A DNA stretch of 64,000 nt, from the NCBI RefSeq assembly GCF_017695955.1, contig NZ_JAAORO010000002.1:186001-250000 (forward strand), read 5' to 3'. The stretch is from Prochlorococcus marinus XMU1419 (GTDB lineage: Bacteria > Cyanobacteriota > Cyanobacteriia > PCC-6307 > Cyanobiaceae). Positions 16,952 to 26,338 of this stretch are shown here, piece by piece. The translations under genes were made by a program, and so were the position numbers. Position 1 is the stretch's first letter, and each line of letters opens with the position of its first letter. The notes beneath the pieces were generated by a model. It saw only the letters and a list, made by a program, of their open reading frames with translations. It made no database searches and was not told the origin of the DNA.

Positions 16952-18499
16952 TTAAATATATTCTGTTGCACCAAGGAATAATTTATATGTATCGTTTTGA
17001 GTTTCGTCCCAGAATTTATAGCCTAGAATTCTTACAAATTTATTCCACTCTAAAATTTCATTTCTATCAATTAAAACTCCAATAACAATTTTCCCTACAT
17101 CAGCACCATAATTCCTATAGTGGAATACGCTTATAGACCAATTAGATTTCATATTATTTAAGAAATTTATTAATGCTCCAGGTCTTTCAGGAAACTCAAA
17201 TCTGTATAGAAGTTCTACAAAGTTTCTATTATCCATCTCTTTAAAATTCACTGGTAATCTTCCACCTACCATATGTCTGAGATGATTTTTAGATAGTTCA
17301 TCATCACTTATGTCAATAAATGCGTATTCCGAATTTCTAAATTCATTTAAAAGATTATTTTTATCATTTAACCCATAGACTTGAACTCCTATAAAAATCT
17401 GGGCATTCTTAGAATTCGCCATCCTATAGCTAAATTCGGTTAAATTTCTGTTATCAAGTAACTTACAAAAATCAATTAGACTACCAGCACGTTCAGGTAT
17501 TTCAACAGCCATCATTACTTCTTTACACTCTCCAAGTTCTGCTCTTTCTGCTACAAATCTAAGCCTCTCAAAATTCATATTTGCACCACATGCAATCGCA
17601 ACCATTTTTCTATTTGAATGATTCGAATTTAAAATATCTTTTTTCATTCCTGCAATTGATAAGGCACCTGCGGGCTCTAATATTGATCTAGTATCCTCAA
17701 AAACATCTTTTATAGCAGCACATATTTCGTCAGTATTAACCCTAATCATTTGATCTATATATTTTCTACAAATATCAAAAGTATTTTTACCAATTTTTTT
17801 AACCGCCACTCCATCCGCAAATTGACCAACAGAGTGTAATTCCACAATTTTTTCTTCCTCCAACGATTTTGTCATAGCGTCTGCGTCTTCAGGTTCTACG
17901 CCAATTATTTTTACTTCAGGCCATATTTTTTTAATATATAAAGAAATTCCTGATATCAATCCACCACCACCAACAGCAATATAAATCGCATAAGGTTTGT
18001 CCTTTAGTTGCTGTTCAAGTTCAATAGCTATAGTTCCTTGTCCTGCAATTACATCTGGATCATCAAATGGATGAATAAAGCATAAATTTCTTTCGTGGCT
18101 TATCCTTAGTGCCTCTTGGTAAGTTTCATCATAATTGTCACCATGTAATATAACTTTTGCTTTTAAATTTTTTACTGCATTAACTTTCACTAGAGGTGTT
18201 GTTATGGGCATTAATATGGTTGCTTGGCAATTTAACTTGAGTGCACTAAGTGCAACCCCTTGAGCATGATTGCCGGCACTTGAAGTAATTACTCCTTGAG
18301 CAAGCTGTGAATTAGAGAGCTTACTCATTTTGTTATATGCACCCCTTATTTTGAATGAAAATACATCTTGGAGATCTTCTCTTTTTAGGAAAACTTCATT
18401 ATTAAGTGTATTACTTAAATTATGAGCTTTCTCTAATGGTGTTTTTTTTGCTACTTCATAGACTTCAGCTTGAAGTATTTTTTCAAAATAATCATTCAT
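16952..18499 (-). CDS. ilvA: Threonine ammonia-lyase, biosynthetic long form
   Basis: This 515-residue PLP enzyme deaminates threonine to 2-oxobutanoate, the first step to isoleucine. The catalytic domain covers about 1-325, with the Schiff-base lysine at K50 in FSFKIRGAYNK, the SAGNHAQGVA phosphate loop and the GGGGLISG cofactor loop. Two ACT-like regulatory domains follow (about 330-415 and 425-505), as in the isoleucine-inhibited biosynthetic enzyme, so allosteric feedback control is expected. Divergent from dxs. scpB follows after only 12 bp counted to the upstream ATG, and the ilvA stop codon forms part of a TAAGG ribosome site for it. Confidence 0.95.
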   Translation of the reverse strand: MNDYFEKILQAEVYEVAKKTPLEKAHNLSNTLNNEVFLKREDLQDVFSFKIRGAYNKMSKLSNSQLAQGVITSSAGNHAQGVALSALKLNCQATILMPITTPLVKVNAVKNLKAKVILHGDNYDETYQEALRISHERNLCFIHPFDDPDVIAGQGTIAIELEQQLKDKPYAIYIAVGGGGLISGISLYIKKIWPEVKIIGVEPEDADAMTKSLEEEKIVELHSVGQFADGVAVKKIGKNTFDICRKYIDQMIRVNTDEICAAIKDVFEDTRSILEPAGALSIAGMKKDILNSNHSNRKMVAIACGANMNFERLRFVAERAELGECKEVMMAVEIPERAGSLIDFCKLLDNRNLTEFSYRMANSKNAQIFIGVQVYGLNDKNNLLNEFRNSEYAFIDISDDELSKNHLRHMVGGRLPVNFKEMDNRNFVELLYRFEFPERPGALINFLNNMKSNWSISVFHYRNYGADVGKIVIGVLIDRNEILEWNKFVRILGYKFWDETQNDTYKLFLGATEYI

Positions 18500-18615
18500 A
18501 TATATATTTTTAGCATTAATTATTAATCTAATAAAACATTACATGATCTATTTCATAAAAAATACTCATTTTGCACCTCGGCGTTTTAAATTAGATAGAT
18601 AACAATTTTTTTTCA

Positions 18616-20505
18616 ATGCTTTTAAGTGAGTTAAGTCACCCAAATGAACTACATGGCTTAACAGTTTCACAATTAGAGGAAATTGCTTGTCAAATTAGAG
18701 AAAGACATCTTCAAGTAGTATCTACTAGTGGTGGACATCTTGGACCTGGATTAGGTGTAGTTGAGTTAACGTTAGCTTTATATCAAACTCTTGATCTAGA
18801 TTTCGATAAGGTTATTTGGGATGTAGGACATCAGGGTTATCCTCACAAATTAATAACAGGACGCTTCCAACAATTTGATTCCCTTAGGCAACAAAATGGA
18901 GTAGCTGGATATCTCAAAAGAAGTGAAAGCAAATTTGATCATTTTGGTGCAGGACATGCGAGCACTTCTATTTCTGCTGCTTTAGGAATGGCAATAGCAA
19001 GAGACAAAAAAGGTGAGAATTATAAATGTGTTGCTGTTATTGGAGATGGAGCATTAACTGGAGGAATGGCATTAGAAGCTATAAATCATGCAGGTCACTT
19101 ACCAAATACTCCTCTAGTTGTGATATTAAACGATAATGATATGTCTATTTCACCTCCAGTTGGAGCCCTTTCAACTTACTTAAATAAGGTAAGAGTTAGT
19201 CCACCATTGCAATTTTTATCCGATAGTGTTCAAGAAAGTGTAAAAAATATTCCCTTAATTGGTAAGGATATTCCAGAAGAACTAAAAAATATCAAAGGAA
19301 GCGTTAGACGACTATCTGTACCTAAGGTTGGTGCTGTTTTTGAAGAACTTGGATTCACATATATGGGTCCAATTGACGGTCATGATATTGGAAATTTAGT
19401 TAATACTTTTAATGCTGCTCATAAACTTAAAAAACCTGTACTTGTTCATGTTGTTACAACAAAAGGGAAGGGTTACCCTTATGCAGAAGCTGATCAAGTT
19501 GGATATCATGCGCAGTCTGCATTTGATTTGACAACTGGGAAATCTATTCCATCAAAGAAACCTAAGCCTGTTAGTTATAGTAAAATATTTGGTCAAACCT
19601 TATTGAAAATATGTGAACAAGATAGCAAAGTTATTGGTATTACTGCAGCAATGGCTACTGGTACTGGTTTAGACATATTGCAAAAAAATATCCCAGATCA
19701 ATATATCGATGTGGGAATAGCTGAACAACACGCAGTTACTCTTGCGGCAGGAATGTCTTGCGATGGTCTTAAACCTGTAGTAGCTATATACAGTACTTTT
19801 CTTCAACGTGCTTTTGATCAATTAATTCATGATGTAGGGATACAAAATTTACCTGTATCGTTTGTACTTGATAGAGCTGGCATAGTGGGAGCTGACGGAC
19901 CTACTCATCAAGGTCAGTACGATATCAGTTATATGAGATCCATACCTAATTTTGTATTGATGGCGCCAAAAGATGAGTCTGAATTACAGAGAATGTTAAT
20001 AACTTCAATAAACCATAAGGGACCAACTGCTCTTAGAATACCTAGAGGCTCTGGATTAGGAGTGGCTGTAATGGATGAAGGTTGGGAACCTTTGAATATA
20101 GGTGAAGCTGAAATACTTGAAGAAGGAGAAGATATTTTAATTATTGCTTATGGATCGATGGTTGCATCAGCTATCGAAACAGCAAAGATCCTAAAAAATA
20201 TTAACATTAATGCATGTATTGTTAATGCAAGATTTGTTAAACCTCTAGATAAAAATCTTATTATGCCCTTAGCAAGTAGTATCCAAAAAGTGGTTACTAT
20301 GGAAGAAGGAACTTTAATAGGTGGATTTGGTTCTGCAATAGTTGAATTACTTAACGATAATGAAGTAAACATTCCTGTATACAGAATAGGTATACCGGAT
20401 GTTTTAGTTGACCATGCTTCACCTGACCAGAGTAAAGAAAAATTAGGCCTTATGCCTGATCAGATGGCAGATAAAATTGTTAAGAAATTCAAGTTCAATA
20501 ATTAA
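18616..20505 (+). CDS. dxs: 1-deoxy-D-xylulose-5-phosphate synthase
   Basis: This 629-residue thiamine-diphosphate enzyme joins pyruvate and glyceraldehyde 3-phosphate, the first committed step of the MEP isoprenoid pathway that feeds carotenoids and the chlorophyll phytyl chain. Visible are the [13 protein letters not shown] segment, the ThDP motif [20 protein letters not shown] running to LNDNDMSI, the DGHD segment, the [15 protein letters not shown] pyrimidine-domain glutamate and the [15 protein letters not shown] loop. The length is the family norm. It is divergent from ilvA (116 bp) and convergent with psaK. Confidence 0.97.
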   Translation: MLLSELSHPNELHGLTVSQLEEIACQIRERHLQVVSTSGGHLGPGLGVVELTLALYQTLDLDFDKVIWDVGHQGYPHKLITGRFQQFDSLRQQNGVAGYLKRSESKFDHFGAGHASTSISAALGMAIARDKKGENYKCVAVIGDGALTGGMALEAINHAGHLPNTPLVVILNDNDMSISPPVGALSTYLNKVRVSPPLQFLSDSVQESVKNIPLIGKDIPEELKNIKGSVRRLSVPKVGAVFEELGFTYMGPIDGHDIGNLVNTFNAAHKLKKPVLVHVVTTKGKGYPYAEADQVGYHAQSAFDLTTGKSIPSKKPKPVSYSKIFGQTLLKICEQDSKVIGITAAMATGTGLDILQKNIPDQYIDVGIAEQHAVTLAAGMSCDGLKPVVAIYSTFLQRAFDQLIHDVGIQNLPVSFVLDRAGIVGADGPTHQGQYDISYMRSIPNFVLMAPKDESELQRMLITSINHKGPTALRIPRGSGLGVAVMDEGWEPLNIGEAEILEEGEDILIIAYGSMVASAIETAKILKNININACIVNARFVKPLDKNLIMPLASSIQKVVTMEEGTLIGGFGSAIVELLNDNEVNIPVYRIGIPDVLVDHASPDQSKEKLGLMPDQMADKIVKKFKFNN

Positions 20506-20526
20506 AAATTTAATAAATAAATTTTT
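20504..20526. terminator. Possible bidirectional all-AT terminator between dxs and psaK
   Basis: Between the converging stop codons there is a perfect 9-bp inverted repeat of only A and T (arms 20504-20512 and 20518-20526, loop of 5) with A- and T-rich flanks on both sides. Such a stem would be weak, but the position fits a shared terminator. It may instead be chance in this AT-rich genome. Confidence 0.35.
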
Positions 20527-20785
20527 ATAAAACACCACGTGAGGCTAATCCTAAGATTGCACCAATTCCGAAAATATGACCTAGGCAATTAGCACCTACG
20601 ACAGATGCGTGACTTAAACCACCATAGAATTTCGAATTAGGTATTTCAAAACCTTCATTAGGTTTTCTGATAGTTGCTCTAGCAATAGCATAAGCAAAAA
20701 CATTACATGCAATCATTACGACGGCACACTTTGGAGACCAAGAAAAAGTTGCTGGATCTGCAGCTGCAAATAATGTAGTAAACAT
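20525..20785 (-). CDS. psaK: Photosystem I reaction centre subunit PsaK
   Basis: This 86-residue protein has the two transmembrane helices and the loop of PsaK (about residues 18-38 and 57-83). The core reads CAVVMIACNVFAYAIARATI, then the PNSKFYGGLSHASVVGANCLGHIFGIG segment typical of the family. PsaK sits at the edge of photosystem I, binds chlorophyll and carotenoid, and is involved in energy transfer from peripheral antennas. A short N-terminal leader (about residues 1-8) is probably processed. It is downstream of no same-strand gene within 60 bp and likely has its own promoter. Confidence 0.95.
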   Translation of the reverse strand: MFTTLFAAADPATFSWSPKCAVVMIACNVFAYAIARATIRKPNEGFEIPNSKFYGGLSHASVVGANCLGHIFGIGAILGLASRGVL

Positions 20786-20851
20786 AAAAAATCGTTATTT
20801 TCATATATTCTCTAATACTTTTACCTAAAAAACACAAAATTGTAAAAGGTC

Positions 20852-21187
20852 TTAAGAGTTATTTACTTCTAAACTATTTAACAACTTTATAAATCCAAAC
20901 AAAATAACAAAATCACTTAGAGTTAAGAAGGATTCTGCAAAACCATGCAGGAAGTCAACCTCAACAAGGGTTTTATCATAATTATTTAGTGTGAATAATG
21001 ATACCAATATAGTTATTAATACAAATAAAAGAGTTAAGGAAAATCCTGTTTTTACAAAATTATTAACAGTTTTGATTTTATATAAGTAAAACAAAAATAT
21101 TGCATATGGAATTATTGATACTGCGAACAAAGCTGTATTATCAATTAAAGCTAATTTTTCTATAAATTTTATAAATAAGTCATTCAT
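20852..21187 (-). CDS. DUF3593 small membrane protein
   Basis: This 111-residue protein has three predicted membrane helices (about 18-37, 46-66 and 86-105) and a VEVDFLHGFAESFLTLSDFVILFGFI C-terminal part typical of the cyanobacterial/plastid DUF3593 family. Its start overlaps the end of the DUF2499 gene by 8 bp. In plants the two families are, from memory, found in a single thylakoid protein, so the two products probably act together. The function is unknown. Confidence 0.75.
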   Translation of the reverse strand: MNDLFIKFIEKLALIDNTALFAVSIIPYAIFLFYLYKIKTVNNFVKTGFSLTLLFVLITILVSLFTLNNYDKTLVEVDFLHGFAESFLTLSDFVILFGFIKLLNSLEVNNS

Positions 21188-21482
21188 AAGTCACTTTCTT
21201 TCTAAAAATAGTGAATGATGCAACAGCTAATGTTGAATTTCCAATAAATGTAAATATCCCTTGAAGCGTTACTAATCCATATAATGCATCTTGATTATCA
21301 TAGATATGCCAAGTTATAGCGCACATAGCTCCTATTAAGTTTGGGACCATCGCTAAGCATAACCAAAAAAATAAATTATATTCTTTAAATGTAGAAATTT
21401 TGTATATGACAAAGATTGTAAAAATCCATTCAATGACTGAAGAGATATGAATTAACCAAGTTCCAAATGAAAGTTCGTGCAA
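21180..21482 (-). CDS. DUF2499 (Ycf49-like) small membrane protein
   Basis: This 100-residue protein has three membrane segments (about 8-27, 34-52 and 66-90). The opening LSFGTWLIHISSVIEWI and the following MVPNLIGAMCAITWHIYDN block are characteristic of DUF2499/Ycf49-like proteins in cyanobacteria and red-algal plastids. Function unknown. It is translationally coupled (8-bp overlap) to the DUF3593 gene, and lies 3 bp after the peroxiredoxin gene on the same strand, so the three genes probably share a transcript. Confidence 0.78.
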   Translation of the reverse strand: MHELSFGTWLIHISSVIEWIFTIFVIYKISTFKEYNLFFWLCLAMVPNLIGAMCAITWHIYDNQDALYGLVTLQGIFTFIGNSTLAVASFTIFRKKVTYE

Positions 21483-21485
21483 AAT

Positions 21486-22022
21486 TTAAATTTTTTTCTT
21501 TAGTACATTAAGTACTTCCTTGGCATGATTTATAGGTAAAACACTTATCCATCTATATGAAATTTCTCCTTCTGGAGAAATCAAAAAAGTATTTCTATCT
21601 GAAAATGGAGGGATCCAAGAACCATATTTATCACTAATAATCCCATTAGGGTCAGTTAATAAAGTGTAGTTTATGGATTTCTCACTGCAGAATCTTTCAT
21701 GAGAATCTTGATTATCAGCACTAATCCCAACAATTTCGGCATTATATTTTGAAAAATCTTTTTTTAATTCAGAAAAACCTTTAGCTTCAAGAGTGCAACC
21801 TGCTGTAAAGTCCTTTGGATAAAAATACATAACAAGCCACTTACCTTGAAAATCATTTAATTCCCATATTTTTTTTGATTTAATGTTTTTATTAAAACCT
21901 TCTAATTGAAAGTTTGGAGCTGTATCTCCCACTTCAGGAGCAAAGTCAAAGGCTATTGCTGAATTACAATTAAATAAAAGAATGAATGGTATTAATAAAC
22001 TTACAACTAAATTTCTCATCAA
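21486..22022 (-). CDS. Secreted/lumenal peroxiredoxin, BCP/PrxQ family
   Basis: This 178-residue thioredoxin-fold peroxidase has a cleavable signal peptide (about residues 1-24, cut predicted after SAIA). The peroxidatic cysteine is C76 in FTAGCTLEAKGF, and WLVMYFYPKDF precedes it as in BCP/PrxQ. The resolving cysteine usually found five residues later is replaced by lysine (K81); C112 (RFCSEK) is the only other cysteine of the mature chain and may take that role, otherwise a 1-Cys mechanism applies. The protein should protect the periplasm or thylakoid lumen from hydroperoxides. It lies 2 bp downstream of rpmB on the same strand. Confidence 0.88.
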   Translation of the reverse strand: MMRNLVVSLLIPFILLFNCNSAIAFDFAPEVGDTAPNFQLEGFNKNIKSKKIWELNDFQGKWLVMYFYPKDFTAGCTLEAKGFSELKKDFSKYNAEIVGISADNQDSHERFCSEKSINYTLLTDPNGIISDKYGSWIPPFSDRNTFLISPEGEISYRWISVLPINHAKEVLNVLKKKI

Positions 22023-22024
22023 AT

Positions 22025-22261
22025 TTAGAATTTTTTTAAATCAACTCCATTTGATTTAGCAAATTTATCTAATCCTACTTTTTGTATAGATTTTAGTGCT
22101 TTGGTACTAATTTTTACATTTACCCATTTTTTGCCTTCTTCCCACCAAAGTCTCCTTTTTTGTAGATTAACTTGTTGCAATTTTTTTGTACGAATGTGTG
22201 AGTGACTCACAGCCATACCATTATTAGCTTTTGCTCCAGTCAGTTCGCAAACTCTTGACAT
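22025..22261 (-). CDS. rpmB: 50S ribosomal protein L28
   Basis: This 78-residue basic protein is L28 of the large ribosomal subunit. The [26 protein letters not shown] start, the [17 protein letters not shown] middle and the [14 protein letters not shown] tail match the family, and the length is exact. The zinc-binding cysteines found in some L28 proteins are absent except for one (C5). It lies 37 bp downstream of htpG and 2 bp upstream of the peroxiredoxin gene, all on the minus strand. Confidence 0.96.
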   Translation of the reverse strand: MSRVCELTGAKANNGMAVSHSHIRTKKLQQVNLQKRRLWWEEGKKWVNVKISTKALKSIQKVGLDKFAKSNGVDLKKF

Positions 22262-22298
22262 AATTTTGAATTATATATTTAAAATTCTAACACACGAC

Positions 22299-24203
22299 TC
22301 AATTTGTTGAATTAAGCAATTCTGACATTAATTCGGCATTATTATTTTGTAAATTGATAATCTGTTCTTGATCTAATCCACCCACTGATAGTTTAGCCAT
22401 ATCGTAAACATGATTTGCAATTTTAGATGCCAATGGATTTTCTATAGGGTCTTTTTTATCAATAATTATTTTATTGCTTGTAATTTTATTAAGACCTACG
22501 ATAAGAGGATGTTCCTTGTTAATTAAAAGCACATGATATTCAGGTAAGCCAGGCATCTTTTGTTCCATGTAAGCACCCATATCATTAATTCTTCTCATTT
22601 GCTCTGGAAGCAAGATGATCGCAGGTGGTGCACCTTTACTTGAAAGTGACTGAACTTTAACTGTTACTTTCTCATTGTTAAGTGCTTTTACAATAGTATC
22701 TCTAAGATTTTCTGTATTTGATTTGCCATCCTTATCTACAATTTCTTTAGATTCTTTATCTTCTAGTTCATTTATTTCAGAATCGACTCTTTGGAACTGA
22801 TAATCTTCGTTTTTACTTTCTAACCAAGGAAGAAATTGTGCATCAATTAAAGGATCTGATTTAATAACTTCCTTGTTATCAGATAAGCAGATATTTAATG
22901 CGCTTGACTGAGCAATTGGATCTGAACAATAAATTATCTTTTTAGAATCTGTTAAATTATTTCGTTCTTTGTAATTTGTGAGAGTTGTGAAATATTTATC
23001 ATTGGATTTGATGAGGGATTTATTTTCAATATCTTTAATTACGTCTTTTTCTGAATTGATGATGGTTTCGAATATTATACTGTTATCAACTAAATCAGCA
23101 AATTTTTCATCCTCAATAGCGCCAATTTTAATAAAAGCAGAGATTGAATCCCAAATTTCAGCATAAAATTCTGGAGAATTTTTTATCAAATCCTTAAGTT
23201 TATTAGCGATTTTTTTTGAAATAAATGAAGATATAGATCTAACTTTTCTATCTGTTTGTAATGCGCTTCTACTAACATTTAGCGGTATATCTGTAGAGTC
23301 AATTACTCCTCTCAGAGGTAAGAGGTATTTTGGTACAATCTCTTTAATTGAATCGCTTACGAATACTTGATTACAAAATAGTTTAATTTCTCCCTTTTCC
23401 CAGTCTGCACGACCAGACAATTTAGGAAAATACAATATTCCTTGTATGTCATATGGATAATCTGTATTAAGATGAATCCATAAGAGTGGATCTCCCTGAA
23501 AAGGATAAAGGTATTTATACAACTCAATATAATCTTCATCTTTTAATTCGCTAGGTTGTTTTCTCCATGGAGGATTTTTCTTATTAATTGTCTCACCCTC
23601 CAATAAGACATCTATTGGCATAAAATCACAATATTTTTTTATTAATGATTTAATCCTTTCAGGCTCAATAAACTCTTTTTCTTCATCAAGTAGGTGAAGA
23701 ATCACATCTGTCCCAATTGTCTCTCTTTCTGATTCTTCTAAAGTGAAATTTGGCGATCCATCACATGACCACTTGAATGCTTTTGATTCTCCAATTGCTG
23801 ATTTAGTTAATATATCAACTCTATCTGCCACCATAAAACTTGAATAAAAACCAAGTCCAAAATGGCCTATAAATTCATCATTATCTTTTTTGTATTTTGT
23901 AAGGAATTCTTCTGCGCTTGAGAATGCAACTTGGTTGATATACTTCTTAATTTCTTCATCATTCATTCCAATTCCATTATCAGAAATTGTTAGTGTATTA
24001 TTCTCACGGTCAATAGATATTTTTACTTGAGCTTCTTCAGTATTTTCACAGTCGCCAGCCATAGATGCCATTCTTCGTTTACTTATTGCGTCAACACCGT
24101 TACTTACAAGTTCTCTTAAAAAGATTTCATGGTCAGAATATACTGCCTTCTTGATGATTGGGAAAATATTTTCGGTATTAATACGAATTTCGCCTTTTTC
24201 CAT
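22299..24203 (-). CDS. htpG: Molecular chaperone HtpG (bacterial Hsp90)
   Basis: This 634-residue Hsp90 has the N-terminal GHKL ATPase domain with the ELVSNGVDAISKRR N-box (about residues 30-43), the DNGIGM box (about 75-80) and the GHFGLGFYSSFMV lid and strap. The middle domain has the NVSRSALQTDRKVRSI catalytic-loop arginine region and the C-terminal dimerisation domain ends near residue 634. In cyanobacteria HtpG is needed for heat and light stress and also binds tetrapyrrole-synthesis enzymes and phycobilisome linkers. It lies downstream of hisZ with a 117-bp gap containing a hairpin. Confidence 0.96.
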   Translation of the reverse strand: MEKGEIRINTENIFPIIKKAVYSDHEIFLRELVSNGVDAISKRRMASMAGDCENTEEAQVKISIDRENNTLTISDNGIGMNDEEIKKYINQVAFSSAEEFLTKYKKDNDEFIGHFGLGFYSSFMVADRVDILTKSAIGESKAFKWSCDGSPNFTLEESERETIGTDVILHLLDEEKEFIEPERIKSLIKKYCDFMPIDVLLEGETINKKNPPWRKQPSELKDEDYIELYKYLYPFQGDPLLWIHLNTDYPYDIQGILYFPKLSGRADWEKGEIKLFCNQVFVSDSIKEIVPKYLLPLRGVIDSTDIPLNVSRSALQTDRKVRSISSFISKKIANKLKDLIKNSPEFYAEIWDSISAFIKIGAIEDEKFADLVDNSIIFETIINSEKDVIKDIENKSLIKSNDKYFTTLTNYKERNNLTDSKKIIYCSDPIAQSSALNICLSDNKEVIKSDPLIDAQFLPWLESKNEDYQFQRVDSEINELEDKESKEIVDKDGKSNTENLRDTIVKALNNEKVTVKVQSLSSKGAPPAIILLPEQMRRINDMGAYMEQKMPGLPEYHVLLINKEHPLIVGLNKITSNKIIIDKKDPIENPLASKIANHVYDMAKLSVGGLDQEQIINLQNNNAELMSELLNSTN

Positions 24204-24265
24204 TTTAAAAAATCAAACATATTAAATATTATTTCCTTAAAACTAGTTAATCAAGTTTTATTAGG

Positions 24266-24285
24266 AGTATTGTCCGAACAATATT
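24266..24285 (-). promoter_or_regulatory. Hairpin-forming inverted repeat upstream of htpG
   Basis: An 8-bp stem (one G-U pair) with a 4-base loop forms at the core TTGTCCGAACAA. It lies between hisZ and htpG, about 63 bases upstream of the htpG start and 35 bases after the hisZ stop. There is no T-tract directly after it on the minus strand, so it is more likely an operator or a messenger-stability hairpin than an intrinsic terminator. It is not the CIRCE element. Confidence 0.4.
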
Positions 24286-24320
24286 TAAATTTAAAAACCT
24301 AAATTAACTTTTAAAAGTAT

Positions 24321-25466
24321 TTATTTAATCCATAAGATCTCACTACAATTGTTTTCTTTCATAATTTGATTAGCTTTAGCCAAGTTATCACAAGGATTTA
24401 AGTGTAAGACAGCAATATTTCCAATTTTCTGTTGTTCTTTTTGTGCATTCATACCTTTTTCTAATAAATAAGAATCTTTAAACATTACTAATATCCTTTT
24501 TTTATCTGCCTGTTCGTCCTTAATTAGATTTCTTAAGACGTCTATTGAAATTGAAAATCCAATTCCATTTAAGATTTTCTCATTTGGACTAAAGAATCTT
24601 ACTAGTTCATCATATCTTCCACCTTTTGCGATCACGTTTTTATTTTTACCATCGTCCCCTATTAGTTGAAAAACTATTCCTTCGTATAAATTCAAATGAG
24701 GTTGAAATGTAGGATCAAGTTGCAATTTAACATCATATTTATTTGATATTTTTGATAATGTTTTAAATAAAGAATTTAAGTCATCAAGAGTTTTACTAGT
24801 GCCAAATATAACTTTCAATTTGTTTAATACTGCAATTGGTTCTCCTCGTGTGAATAATAAATCTTTAAGTATATATTTATCATCATCATCAATACTTAAT
24901 TTAGATAATTTATCTTGATCAAAGTTAACTAGACTTTTTTTAATTTCCTCAACATTATTCTTATATTTGTTCAATATCAAGTCCATTATTTTTGTAGTGC
25001 TAACTAGTAGACATAAATTACAACCATCCTTCAAATTAATATTATCGATTGCATCAAACAATATATTAATCACTTCAATTTCTGGGAATTTTGTATCATA
25101 TCCAATTAATTCAATACCACTCTGCAATTTCTCTTGTAACTTAATGGAGTTTTTATTATCTTTTTTATCAAAGACCATTCCATTGGTGAATAATCTTATC
25201 GGTCTTTTCTTATTTATTAATCTAGTAGATGACAATTTAACTATAGATGTTGTCATTTCTGGCCTAAGACATAATGAATTATTACTCACTATTCCCACAA
25301 CCTGATTTTCATCAATAACGCCACGGCCTTTTATCGTCTCTAGTGTATTAATAAATGAGGGTGAAACCTCTTCATAGCCCCATAGTTTATAAATACTATT
25401 TAAATTATTTATGATGTTGGAGTTATTTTTTACATCGACTAATTTAATTTCCTTTATATCTGTCAT
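24321..25466 (-). CDS. hisZ: ATP phosphoribosyltransferase regulatory subunit HisZ
   Basis: This 381-residue protein is a histidyl-tRNA synthetase paralogue without the anticodon-binding domain. Class II motifs are recognisable: LWGYEEVSPSFINTLET near residue 28, the motif 2-like LCLRPEMTTSIVKL and the AKGGRYDELVRFF region near 280. HisZ pairs with the short HisG to form the active, feedback-controlled first enzyme of histidine synthesis. The length fits HisZ rather than HisRS (about 420 residues). It lies 18 bp downstream of the inositol monophosphatase gene on the same strand. Confidence 0.88.
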   Translation of the reverse strand: MTDIKEIKLVDVKNNSNIINNLNSIYKLWGYEEVSPSFINTLETIKGRGVIDENQVVGIVSNNSLCLRPEMTTSIVKLSSTRLINKKRPIRLFTNGMVFDKKDNKNSIKLQEKLQSGIELIGYDTKFPEIEVINILFDAIDNINLKDGCNLCLLVSTTKIMDLILNKYKNNVEEIKKSLVNFDQDKLSKLSIDDDDKYILKDLLFTRGEPIAVLNKLKVIFGTSKTLDDLNSLFKTLSKISNKYDVKLQLDPTFQPHLNLYEGIVFQLIGDDGKNKNVIAKGGRYDELVRFFSPNEKILNGIGFSISIDVLRNLIKDEQADKKRILVMFKDSYLLEKGMNAQKEQQKIGNIAVLHLNPCDNLAKANQIMKENNCSEILWIK

Positions 25467-25484
25467 TTTAATATTTAACGGATT

Positions 25485-26333
25485 TTAGGTATAGAGATTT
25501 TTTTTAAATGGAGAGACTTTATCTAGTTCATTTTTTAATTCATTCTCAAGGCTGGGAGAACAAGCTAAAATTCGTCCTGAACTTAAATTAAATTCGCCTG
25601 ATGGATAATCAGAAATAATACCACCAGCTTCTTTAACAATAATAGCACCGGCCGCTAGGTCCCATACTTCTAATCCTCTTTCCCAGTATCCATCGACTTT
25701 ACCTGCAGCAACAAATGCTAAATCAACTGCCGCTGCTCCCCCTCTTCTAACTCCTCTAGTTTTATGTGTTAGATAACAAAATTCTGCATAATTATTATCC
25801 TCTGTCTCAAATCTGTCGTAAGAGAAACCAGTTACAAGTAAACTATCAGAAAGATTATAGGGATTCGATACTAAAAGTTTACTATCATTGCAGAATGAGC
25901 CTAAACCTATACAGGCTGAATATAATTCATTTAAGTAAGGTACTGATATAGCTCCTATAATTGGCTTATTTTTATATACAAGACCAATAGAAGTTCCAAA
26001 AAAAGGATATCCATGGGAATAATTTGTTGTACCGTCTAATGGGTCTATACACCAAGTTAAATCAGAAGATTTAGTTAATTTTCCCGATTCCTCAGCATTT
26101 ATAGATATGTTTGGTGTCTCTTCTAATAAATATTCTTTTATTTTATTTTCAACTTCCAAATCTACATTGGTAACTAGATCACCCTTCCTACCCTTTGATG
26201 ATATTTTCTGAATTTTATTGTAATTAACTTTTAAAATTTCATTGCCAATTTGTGCCGCTTTCTTAGCTATTTCATATAAAAAGGAAAAGTTTACTTGATT
26301 TGCAAGTTGATCTATTTCACTTGATTCAAACAT
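25485..26333 (-). CDS. Inositol monophosphatase family protein
   Basis: This 282-residue Mg-dependent phosphatase shows the IMPase signature: GDLVTNVDLE at about 51-60, the EESG metal ligand at 81-84, IDPLDGTTNYSHG at about 96-107 and WDLAAGAIIVKEAGG near 222. Substrates may be myo-inositol 1-phosphate or, in cyanobacteria, histidinol phosphate or 3'-phosphoadenylates. The position immediately upstream of hisZ on one transcript makes a histidinol-phosphatase role worth testing, but this is inference. The gene starts 5 bp after the ferredoxin stop. Confidence 0.88.
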   Translation of the reverse strand: MFESSEIDQLANQVNFSFLYEIAKKAAQIGNEILKVNYNKIQKISSKGRKGDLVTNVDLEVENKIKEYLLEETPNISINAEESGKLTKSSDLTWCIDPLDGTTNYSHGYPFFGTSIGLVYKNKPIIGAISVPYLNELYSACIGLGSFCNDSKLLVSNPYNLSDSLLVTGFSYDRFETEDNNYAEFCYLTHKTRGVRRGGAAAVDLAFVAAGKVDGYWERGLEVWDLAAGAIIVKEAGGIISDYPSGEFNLSSGRILACSPSLENELKNELDKVSPFKKNLYT

Positions 26334-26338
26334 GATAA

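Noticed and set aside
24967-25305. 112-codon plus-strand frame inside hisZ
   Set aside because: Antisense shadow of hisZ without family resemblance or ribosome site.
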